NCBI RefSeq assembly: GCF_018283645.1
Contig: NZ_JAGSXH010000037.1
Span: forward strand, 1 to 51,783
DNA: 51,783 nucleotides
Direction of reading: 5' to 3'
Origin: Actinocrinis puniceicyclus
Lineage (GTDB): Bacteria > Actinomycetota > Actinomycetes > Streptomycetales > Catenulisporaceae
How positions within the stretch are numbered: position 1 is the stretch's first letter; each line of letters begins with the position of its first letter. Positions 45,774-51,783 of this stretch are shown in pieces. A program made the translations under genes and the position numbers. The notes beneath the pieces were generated by a model, which was given only the letters and a program-made list of their open reading frames with translations, did no database searches and was not told where the DNA came from.

Positions 45774-46631
45774 ATGAGCGACCCTCAGACCCCGTTCGCC
45801 CGGAAGGCGACCGGGCGTGCGCGCCGCGTCGGCGTGATGGGCGGCACCTTCGACCCGATCCATCACGGCCACCTGGTCGCGGCCAGCGAGGTCGCGTCGC
45901 TGTTCGAGCTCGACGAGGTGGTGTTCGTTCCCACCGGCCAGTCCTGGCAGAAGGACCATCGCCGTGTCTCCGCTGCTGAGGACCGCTATCTGATGACGGT
46001 CATCGCCACCGCGTCGAATCCCCGGTTCACGGTCAGCCGGGCCGACATCGACCGCGGCGGCCCGACGTACACCGTGGACACGCTGCGCGATCTGCGTGCC
46101 GAGCGGTCCGCCAACACCGAGTTCTACTTCATCACGGGCGCCGACGCGCTGGAGCAGATCTTCACCTGGCAGAACGCCGACGAGCTTTTCGACATGGCCC
46201 ATTTCGTCGGCTGCACCCGCCCCGGCCATTCGCTCACCGATCCCGGGCTGCCGGTGGGGAAGGTCTCCCTGGTCGAGATTCCGGCCCTCGCGATTTCCTC
46301 GACGGCCTGCCGCGAGCGAGTGCGCCGCGGCGAGCCGGTGTGGTACCTGGTACCGGACGGAATCGTTCAGTACATCAACAAGCGGGGCCTTTACCGGGAT
46401 CCCGCCGACGCTGCGGCGCACCTCGGGCGCCCGCACGAGTGGGGAGCCGGCGATACCGTCGAAGCGGCACCGGCGACCCCTCACGACGCTGCAGCGGACA
46501 CAGACACCGCGGCAAGTACCGACGCCGTGACTGAAACCGACGCCGTGACTGAACCGAAGGCGGGGCGCACGACGTCGACAGACGCAGTGAGCAAGCCAGC
46601 GCCGGACACGACCGCGCAGGAGGCACCGTGA
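45774..46631 (+). CDS. nadD: Nicotinate-mononucleotide adenylyltransferase with C-terminal tail
   Basis: The 285-residue protein makes nicotinate adenine dinucleotide for NAD synthesis. It has [11 protein letters not shown] (residues 23-33), the adenylyl-binding motif near the C-terminus of the core ([12 protein letters not shown], a variant of ISSTxxR), and YINKRGLY. The core ends near residue 207. The last 75 residues are low-complexity, Thr/Asp/Ala-rich ([17 protein letters not shown]) and unusual for NadD, which is normally about 200 residues. TAGGGT lies 8 nt before the ATG (GTG 45768 is an alternative). The stop overlaps the next start (GTGA). Confidence 0.93.
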   Translation: MSDPQTPFARKATGRARRVGVMGGTFDPIHHGHLVAASEVASLFELDEVVFVPTGQSWQKDHRRVSAAEDRYLMTVIATASNPRFTVSRADIDRGGPTYTVDTLRDLRAERSANTEFYFITGADALEQIFTWQNADELFDMAHFVGCTRPGHSLTDPGLPVGKVSLVEIPALAISSTACRERVRRGEPVWYLVPDGIVQYINKRGLYRDPADAAAHLGRPHEWGAGDTVEAAPATPHDAAADTDTAASTDAVTETDAVTEPKAGRTTSTDAVSKPAPDTTAQEAP

Positions 46632-48658
46632 GCGGACCCGGACGCCGCCGGAAGCCGAGCCCGGAGGAGGGAAGCCTGCCGGCGCCGCCGAGCGCGCCCG
46701 CGGGTCACCCGCAGCAGCCGGTGCAGCCCCGATACGAGTATGAATACGGCCACGACTGGAGTCAGCCGCAGGCTGCGCAGCCTGATCCGCAGCCCGGCTC
46801 TGCGTTCGACCCGTACGCGTCCGCGGGCGCTGCGAGTGCGGCGCAGGACCAGCCGTTGTATTACAACCCGGTCGGGTACGGCCTGAGCGATCCGTATGCA
46901 CTTTCGGATCACCCGTCGCAGCCGGCTTCTCCGGCTTCCGCGGCGTATCAGGCGCCTGTTCCGCCGCCGGCGATACCGCGTCCGGACGCCGTCTGGCCCG
47001 GCGCCGCCGCGAACTCTGACCCGCCCCCGCCGCAACCGTTCTCACAGCGGGGTCCGCATCCCGATTCCGCGTCCGCACCACTGTCTTACGCGGCGCCGTA
47101 CCCGACCGATCCGGTGAGACAACCGGTCACGCCGCCTAACGGCGACGCGGAGTCCGACGGATTCTTCGACGACGCGGACTTCTTCGACTCGGGCTCGTCT
47201 CCGGCGGGTTCGAGCTCTTCCCTCGGCTCGGCCGTGAGGCCCACCGCGCCCACGGCGTTCGCGACTGCGCCCGCACCCGGCGGTCCGGCGGGTCCGGCGG
47301 GTCCGTTCGATCCGGTGGTGCCGCCTCCGGCTGACGGTGCGCCGCGCCCCAAGGACGGATACTCGGCCGCCGACTTCGCCTTCCTCGAAGAAGAAACCGG
47401 CCACGACGTCAAGGGCTGGCTCACCTTCGTCGAATCCCGGGCCGAAAGCCGCGCTGACCGGGTCAAGCAGTTTCGGCGGCGGCTGATCGCAGCCGGGGCC
47501 GCCGCCGCGCTGGTCCTGGCCGCGGTCGGCGGATATCTGCTGTTCAGCGGCGGAACGCTGGGCGGTGCCGGCGGCCCCGCCAAGTCCGTGATCCTTCTCC
47601 AAGTCAGCGACAACACAGGCAACGCGGTGGCGGACGCCCTGCTCGTGACAGACCACTCCGCGACTACAGGCACCGGCAGCGCGAAGGCCGTCAACGGAAA
47701 GGGCGCCGGCGTACTGATCCCGTCCCAGATGGTCGTCAACAGCACCGGCTTCGGGCAACAACCGTTCGGCGGCAATATGGCGCAGTCCGTGCCGGCGGCC
47801 GGGAAGGACACGGTATCCGACGTGCTGGGCGTCACCATCGACGGCGTCTGGCGTATGGACGAGATCACCTTCGCGGGGCTGATCGACGAACTCGGTGGAG
47901 TCCAGCTCAACGCGGCCGTGGCGGTGCCGGCCGCTACCGCGGCGCCCACCGCGGCGCCGATCCAGGCCGGCGCGCAGAAGCTGAACGGCGGTCAGGCAGT
48001 GGCGTACAGCACGTACACCGCCAGGGGCGACGGCCCGGACGCTCAGAGCGAGCGGTTCGGTCAGGTCGTCGACGGCCTGCTCGCCGCGCTGCCCACCGAC
48101 TCGGGCGCGATTACCGCATACCTCAACCACCTGGGCATCGTGGACGATCCGACGCTGCCGGAAAGCAAGCTCAGTCCGATCCTCGCCGCGCTCGCCGTGG
48201 AGCAGCAGGCCGGCTCTTACACGTCGAAGGCGATTCCGCTGCGTACAGACGGGTCGGACGAGATGGATGTGCAAGCCGCGGCGCCGATCGTCAGCAATCT
48301 GCTCGGCGGCGCGCTGAACACGCAGAACAACGGTCAGGTCTCCCGGATCCTGGTCGAGGACGCGACGGGTCACACGGGGATCCAGTCACGGGCGATCCGC
48401 GGAGCGGCGCAGGCACGGTTGTCGAACGGCGGCTACACGTTCATCGACGGAGCAACGGTCGCACGTCGCGGCACCAGCGTGGTCGAGGTCGGCACGGACG
48501 GCGCGAAGTCGGCCGCGGTGCAGGTCGCCGCGACGCTCGGCCTGCAGCCTGACAGCGTGCGGGTCGTGCCCGGGTTGAGCACGTTCGCGGATGTGACCGT
48601 GCTGCTCGGCGCCGACTGGCCGAAGCTGGCGAACGTCACTCTGCCTGTCGGGAACTGA
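46628..48658 (+). CDS. LytR_C-domain membrane protein with degenerate LCP region
   Basis: The 676-residue protein has a Pro/Ala/Gln/Tyr-rich cytoplasmic N-terminus (about residues 1-255), a helix-forming segment ([18 protein letters not shown]), one membrane helix (about 287-306) and an extracellular region. Residues about 315-480 resemble an LCP (LytR-CpsA-Psr) domain, but the Arg and Asp residues that bind phosphate in active LCP enzymes are not seen. The end (about 609-670) matches the LytR C-terminal domain. Active LCP proteins attach polymers to peptidoglycan; this one may be structural or regulatory. It overlaps nadD by 4 bp (GTGA), so it is translationally coupled. Confidence 0.82.
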   Translation: MSGPGRRRKPSPEEGSLPAPPSAPAGHPQQPVQPRYEYEYGHDWSQPQAAQPDPQPGSAFDPYASAGAASAAQDQPLYYNPVGYGLSDPYALSDHPSQPASPASAAYQAPVPPPAIPRPDAVWPGAAANSDPPPPQPFSQRGPHPDSASAPLSYAAPYPTDPVRQPVTPPNGDAESDGFFDDADFFDSGSSPAGSSSSLGSAVRPTAPTAFATAPAPGGPAGPAGPFDPVVPPPADGAPRPKDGYSAADFAFLEEETGHDVKGWLTFVESRAESRADRVKQFRRRLIAAGAAAALVLAAVGGYLLFSGGTLGGAGGPAKSVILLQVSDNTGNAVADALLVTDHSATTGTGSAKAVNGKGAGVLIPSQMVVNSTGFGQQPFGGNMAQSVPAAGKDTVSDVLGVTIDGVWRMDEITFAGLIDELGGVQLNAAVAVPAATAAPTAAPIQAGAQKLNGGQAVAYSTYTARGDGPDAQSERFGQVVDGLLAALPTDSGAITAYLNHLGIVDDPTLPESKLSPILAALAVEQQAGSYTSKAIPLRTDGSDEMDVQAAAPIVSNLLGGALNTQNNGQVSRILVEDATGHTGIQSRAIRGAAQARLSNGGYTFIDGATVARRGTSVVEVGTDGAKSAAVQVAATLGLQPDSVRVVPGLSTFADVTVLLGADWPKLANVTLPVGN

Positions 48659-48680
48659 TGTCCGCTGCGGCACCGCTGTT

Positions 48681-48710
48681 GAGCGCGCTGCGGCCGAGCG
48701 CGCTGCGGCC
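48681..48710. repeat. 15-bp tandem duplication after the LytR_C gene
   Basis: GAGCGCGCTGCGGCC is present twice in tandem between the LytR_C gene and rsfS. No function is evident. Confidence 0.85.
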
Positions 48711-48820
48711 GCCGCAGCACGGCGGCGGGTCCGATATGCGTTCGGACCTGTCGGCCCTCCGTGAGAACCTGGTAACCACGAGCAGGCGAACGAACCTGCC
48801 AAGTGAGAGGTGTGGCGAGA

Positions 48821-49231
48821 GTGACAGCGACCGACCGAGCCCGGGAACTCGCGATTGCGGCGGCGCAGGCGGCGTCGGACAAGCTCGCCGACGACATCGT
48901 GGTCTACGACGTGAGCGACGTGTTCGTGATCACGGACGTATTCGTGCTCGCGTCGGCGCCGAACGACCGGCAGGTCAGGGCCATCGTCGACGCCATCGAG
49001 GAGCGTCTGCTGGAACTCGGTGCGAAGCCGGCCCGGCGTGAGGGCCAGCGCGAGGGCCGGTGGGTGCTGCTCGACTACGTCGACATCGTGGTGCATGTCC
49101 AGCATGCCGAGGAGCGCACCTACTACGCGCTCGAACGGCTGTGGAAGGACTGTCCGATCATCCCCCTGCCCGACGCGATCACCAGCGGCCGTTCCGCCGG
49201 CCCGGCGGGCGACTTCGGCGGCGCGCGGTGA
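48821..49231 (+). CDS. rsfS: Ribosome silencing factor RsfS
   Basis: The 136-residue protein binds uL14 on the 50S subunit and blocks subunit joining when growth slows. Family blocks are AQAASDKLADDIVVYDVSDV, DVFVLASAPNDRQVRAIVD and EGRWVLLDYVDIVVHV. GTG 48821 is chosen: it has GAGAGGTG upstream and gives the usual TATDRARELA start. Its stop overlaps the next start (GTGA). The nadD-LytR_C-rsfS order is typical for streptomycetes. Confidence 0.95.
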   Translation: MTATDRARELAIAAAQAASDKLADDIVVYDVSDVFVITDVFVLASAPNDRQVRAIVDAIEERLLELGAKPARREGQREGRWVLLDYVDIVVHVQHAEERTYYALERLWKDCPIIPLPDAITSGRSAGPAGDFGGAR

Positions 49232-50106
49232 GCATCGGCACTGATCTCAACAGCGGCGAGGCACCGGATGCGCCCGTGCCCGGGTCCGTGTCAGTAACCG
49301 TGCCCGGGTCCGTGACGGTGCTGGCGCCGGATTCGGCGGTCGCCGGCCGGTCGGCGTTTGACCGCCATGCATACCACGCGCCGGGCCGCCGCGTGGTGGT
49401 GTGGCGGCACGGTCAGACCGAGTGGAACGTGGAGGGCCGGTTTCAGGGCCAGACCGATGTTCCGCTTGATGCGGTCGGCCGTGACCAGGCACGCCGGGCG
49501 GCTCGCCTGCTGGCCGCGTTGCGCCCACATGCGATCGTCGCGTCGGACCTGTCCCGGGCGGCGGAAACGGCCCGCGAGCTGAGCGCGTTGACCGGCTTGG
49601 GTGTCGCGCTCGATGCTGGGCTGCGGGAGACCTTCGCAGGCACGTGGCAGGGCCTGACGGACAACGAGATCCGCGAGAAGTTCCCCGAGCAGTTCGCGGC
49701 GTGGAAGCGTGACCATTCGGTCCGCCGCGGCGGCGGGGAGTTGGAAACCGAGGTCGCCGACCGGGTCGTCCCGGCGATCCTGCGCGCCCTCGACGGCGTC
49801 CCGGCCGGCGGGACGCTCGTGGTGGTCAGCCATGGCGGCTCCTCCCGGGTCGCCATCGGCCGCCTGCTCGGCCTGCCGGCTGAGCACTGGAGCAGCCTCG
49901 GCGGCCTGTCGAACTGCTGCTGGTCGGTTCTCGGCGAGGCCACCCGCGGCTGGCGCCTGCTGGAACACAACGCGGGTTCCCTGCCCGAGCCCGTCATCGG
50001 CGACGACGCGGAGGCGGAGGCTGAGGGGGAAGTCGAGACCGAGGGCGAGGGCGAGGGCGAGGGCGATTCGGAGGCCGGGTCCGAAACCGCGGCCGCGGCA
50101 GCGTGA
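49228..50106 (+). CDS. Histidine phosphatase (phosphoglycerate-mutase-like)
   Basis: The 292-residue protein carries the catalytic motif WRHGQTEWN with His61 as nucleophile, the block QGQTDVPLDAVG, and the second His in VVVSHGGSSRV. Family members include glucosyl-3-phosphoglycerate phosphatase and cobalamin-pathway phosphatases; the substrate cannot be told. The first 50 residues are a low-complexity extension and the end is an acidic tail (EGEGEGEGDSEAGSE). The start GTG overlaps the rsfS stop (GTGA), so it is coupled to rsfS. Confidence 0.88.
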   Translation: MSIGTDLNSGEAPDAPVPGSVSVTVPGSVTVLAPDSAVAGRSAFDRHAYHAPGRRVVVWRHGQTEWNVEGRFQGQTDVPLDAVGRDQARRAARLLAALRPHAIVASDLSRAAETARELSALTGLGVALDAGLRETFAGTWQGLTDNEIREKFPEQFAAWKRDHSVRRGGGELETEVADRVVPAILRALDGVPAGGTLVVVSHGGSSRVAIGRLLGLPAEHWSSLGGLSNCCWSVLGEATRGWRLLEHNAGSLPEPVIGDDAEAEAEGEVETEGEGEGEGDSEAGSETAAAAA

Positions 50107-50152
50107 CCGTCGCCGACCCGCTAAGGATTTCGTGTTTGGCCGCCGCGTTGGC

Positions 50153-50247
50153 TAGTATGGCGGAGCCCGCCCGGGAACAGAGCAGTTCCATGGAGACGTA
50201 CAACGTTTGTTCCTGGCGGGACCAAAGATCCGCCCGCGAGGGCGGAT
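50153..50247 (+). other. Structured leader upstream of tRNA-Ala with alternative hairpins
   Basis: A TAGTAT box (50153-50158) is followed by complementary segments. CCCGCC..GGGAACA (50166-50179) can pair with TGTTCC..GGCGGG (50208-50220) over about 12 bp. Alternatively GGAAC (50174-50178) can pair with GTTCC (50185-50189). A separate perfect hairpin, ATCCGCCC / GGGCGGAT with a 4-nt loop, lies at 50228-50247, 8 nt before the tRNA. The whole may be a structured pre-tRNA leader, a small RNA or a terminator-antiterminator. Confidence 0.5.
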
Positions 50248-50255
50248 TCGAATAA

Positions 50256-50328
50256 GGGGCCATAGCTCAGCTGGTAGAGCATCTGTCTGGCAGACAGAAG
50301 GTCAGGGGTTCAAGTCCCCTTGGCTCCA
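50256..50328 (+). tRNA. tRNA-Ala, anticodon GGC
   Basis: A complete 73-nt cloverleaf: acceptor GGGGCCA / TGGCTCC with one G-T pair and discriminator A, D-arm TAGCTCAGCTGGTAGAGCA, anticodon loop CTGGCAG (anticodon GGC), T-arm AGGGGTTCAAGTCCCCT. CCA is not encoded. The integrase gene converges on its 3' end, so this tRNA is the likely attachment site. Confidence 0.97.
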
Positions 50329-50335
50329 CAAGCCA

Positions 50336-50369
50336 AAACACCCCCGGTCGATCAAGGCCGGGGGTGTTT
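50336..50369. terminator. Terminator between tRNA-Ala and the integrase gene
   Basis: AAACACCCCCGG and CCGGGGGTGTTT form a perfect 12-bp stem with a 10-nt loop, and the right arm ends in TGTTT. It can stop transcription from both the tRNA and the integrase side. Confidence 0.85.
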
Positions 50370-50392
50370 GACACCCATTATTGACACCAACG

Positions 50393-51538
50393 TCAGTCAC
50401 CGCGGAGTCTCTTCTCCACCTTCTTCAGCGCACGACGCCGAGCCTCACTGCTGGCCTTCTGGTAGATCTCCAGCGTGACCGACGAGCGCGAGTGTCCGAG
50501 AATCTCCATCGCGGCGCGCGGTTCGACGCGCAGTTCGCCGAGCAGGGATGCGCAGGTGTGCCGAGCGCCATGCGGTGTCAGGTGGCGCAGGCCGGCCGCA
50601 GCCCTGATCCGATCAAACGACCGGTTGAAGTTGCGCGGCTCGACCTGCCGACCGGTGCGCGTGGTGATGACCAAGCCGGATTCGGTCCACTTGTCGCCGG
50701 CCTTGTCCCGCCACTCGTTTTGCAGGTCCTGGTGATCGGTCAGCGCGTCGCGCACGACACTGAGCAGGGGGAGCGGACGACGACCGGCGCGTGTCTTCAC
50801 GTCGGACAGGTGGAGCGAGTGGCCGGCCCGCTGGCTCTGCTTGCGGATGCGAATCTCGCGCCCCGTCCAGTCGACATCGGCCCAGCGGACGCCGAGCGCT
50901 TCCCCGCGCCGTAAGCCGAGGTAGAAGACCATGACGAACGCCGGGTAGAGCTGGTCACCCGTCGCGGTCTTCAGGAAGCGCCGTACCTCATCAGGTGTCC
51001 ACGGCTCATTCTTGTCAGCGTCCTTGTTCTCAAAGCTGAACTCGACGAGCCGCGCCACGTTGCGCTGAATGAGTTCTTCCTTCATCGCCCGAGTGAGCGC
51101 CGCACTCAGCGTCGTACGCATGTTGCGGACCTTGCTCTCACCGTCGCCCGCCGCAATGCGCTGGTTGAAGAATGTCTGGCAGTCCTTGACTGTCAGCCGG
51201 TTGAGAGGTCGCTTACCGAGGCCCGGCTTCAGGTAGAGCCGCGTCATCAGCTCATACAGGACATAGGTCGAAGGCCGCTTCGAGACCTTGACCACGTGCT
51301 CTAGCCAGTGGTCGAGCCAGTCGCCGAGCTTCCACGACTTCACCGTCTGCGGGATGCCCGCCTTCTCTTGAGCCAGTGCCTTGAGCAGTTTGTCGTGTGC
51401 CTCCTCCCACGTCTTGCCGTAGACGGTCAGGCGCTCCCGAGTGCCGTCCGGTGTGGTGACGTAGGCGCGGCCCATGTGACGACCGTCCTTGCGCTTGGTG
51501 ATCGTGCCAGCGCCGTTCGGATTGCGCTTCCGGACCAT
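50393..51538 (-). CDS. int: Tyrosine site-specific integrase
   Basis: The 381-residue recombinase has an N-terminal AP2-like arm-binding region (about residues 1-60), a SAM-like core-binding domain (about 70-165) and a catalytic domain with Arg210 (LGLRRGEALG), Lys248 (VKTRAG), His323 and Arg326 (HGARHTCA), His349 (LGHSRSSVT) and nucleophile Tyr359 (IYQKAS). All six residues are present, so it should be active. It overlaps the excisionase gene (ATGA). Confidence 0.96.
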   Translation of the reverse strand: MVRKRNPNGAGTITKRKDGRHMGRAYVTTPDGTRERLTVYGKTWEEAHDKLLKALAQEKAGIPQTVKSWKLGDWLDHWLEHVVKVSKRPSTYVLYELMTRLYLKPGLGKRPLNRLTVKDCQTFFNQRIAAGDGESKVRNMRTTLSAALTRAMKEELIQRNVARLVEFSFENKDADKNEPWTPDEVRRFLKTATGDQLYPAFVMVFYLGLRRGEALGVRWADVDWTGREIRIRKQSQRAGHSLHLSDVKTRAGRRPLPLLSVVRDALTDHQDLQNEWRDKAGDKWTESGLVITTRTGRQVEPRNFNRSFDRIRAAAGLRHLTPHGARHTCASLLGELRVEPRAAMEILGHSRSSVTLEIYQKASSEARRRALKKVEKRLRGD

Positions 51539-51738
51539 CAGTTGTCCTCCTCAAGGCGCTGAGAGAGGTACGCGGCCAGCGCGACGACCGGGATGCGACG
51601 GGCACCGCCGACCTTGATCGAGCGCAGTTGCCGGGTACGAATCAGGTCGTAGACCTTGTGCCGTCCGACGCGGAGCCGGGCCATGACTTCCGGCACGGTC
51701 AGCGCGTCGAGGTCAGTGGTGATAGTGGTCTGTGTCAT
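51538..51738 (-). CDS. xis: Excisionase-like helix-turn-helix protein
   Basis: The 66-residue protein is a MerR-like winged HTH of the excisionase/BldC type: LTVPEVMARLRVGRHKVYDL, then RSIKVGGARRIPVVALAAYL. AAGGAG precedes the ATG at 7 nt. It overlaps the integrase by the ATGA junction and is translated first. It likely directs excision of the element. Confidence 0.9.
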   Translation of the reverse strand: MTQTTITTDLDALTVPEVMARLRVGRHKVYDLIRTRQLRSIKVGGARRIPVVALAAYLSQRLEEDN

Positions 51739-51783
51739 GGGCTGACTCCTTCCTGCTCGGCGACGGGTGGGCGGGTGCTGCTG

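Larger units (their letters stand above)
50329..51783. mobile_element. Left end of an integrative element in tRNA-Ala
   Basis: A tyrosine integrase and a small excisionase-like HTH gene point towards the 3' end of tRNA-Ala(GGC), the usual layout of actinobacterial integrative conjugative elements (pSAM2-like) and of phages. Codon use in the integrase is less GC-skewed than in the neighbouring chromosome. The far end, replication and transfer genes and the second att copy lie beyond the window, so the element type is open. Confidence 0.75.

Noticed and set aside
48658-49041. A 127-codon frame starting in the stop of the LytR_C gene (TGATG)
   Set aside because: The overlap looks like a coupled gene, but its second half is the rsfS reading frame shifted and the first half is repeat-derived.

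Overview
This window is high-GC DNA from a filamentous, sporulating actinomycete. The evidence is the presence of bldM and whiD (aerial-hyphae and spore regulators), a sigma-BldN-type promoter, CIRCE-controlled groES-groEL1, DasR-type operators on a chitinase, many GTG starts and many candidate leaderless genes. The protein families and several gene neighbourhoods look streptomycete-like (Streptomycetales or a relative such as Catenulisporales). The exact genus cannot be decided from the sequence alone.

Layout. (1) 1-9.7 kb holds cell-surface and copper functions: the end of an NlpC/P60-type wall hydrolase, a secreted GH18 chitinase, an L,D-transpeptidase, a minus-strand copper cluster (CopC-CopD fusion, YcnI-like protein, membrane protein, CtaG-like oxidase assembly factor) and a lipoprotein. 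(2) 10.1-18.7 kb holds tRNA-Arg(TCT), two overlapping dynamin-like GTPases, EttA, a hot-dog thioesterase, an unknown protein, UDP-glucose dehydrogenase and a truncated haemoglobin. (3) 18.8-29.1 kb is a development and core-metabolism block: a LuxR-type regulator, groES-groEL1, whiD, a small MerR-like gene, bldM, guaB, guaB3 and glpD. (4) 29.1-41.4 kb, minus strand, holds proB-proA, a secreted GH87-type alpha-glucanase, obgE, rpmA, rplU, RNase E/G and a DUF2344 protein. (5) 41.5-45.2 kb, minus strand, holds a lipoprotein, an SDR, a glutathione peroxidase and an M48 protease. (6) 45.3-50.1 kb, plus strand, holds two tiny membrane proteins, nadD, a LytR_C-domain protein, rsfS and a phosphoglycerate-mutase-like phosphatase, followed by tRNA-Ala(GGC). 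(7) The right end is the integrase/excisionase end of an integrative element sitting in that tRNA; it continues past the window.

How the genes fit together. The chitinase and the GH87 enzyme could together attack fungal walls. The CopCD/YcnI/CtaG cluster handles copper, probably for cytochrome oxidase. The two dynamin-like GTPases are translationally coupled and differ in which GTP-binding motifs are degraded. whiD and bldM flank a previously unremarked small HTH gene, and bldM is preceded by an exact match to the sigma-BldN consensus as I recall it. Ribosome-related genes (obgE, rpmA, rplU, rne, rsfS, ettA) make up much of the rest.

The items I would look at first are the dynamin-like pair, the mutually exclusive hairpins just upstream of tRNA-Ala, the WhiD protein with a long basic tail, the GH87 gene inserted between obgE and proB with tandem repeats at its promoter, and the run of genes with a TANNNT hexamer 6-7 nt before the start codon. 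No CRISPR array, rRNA or convincing novel defence system was seen.
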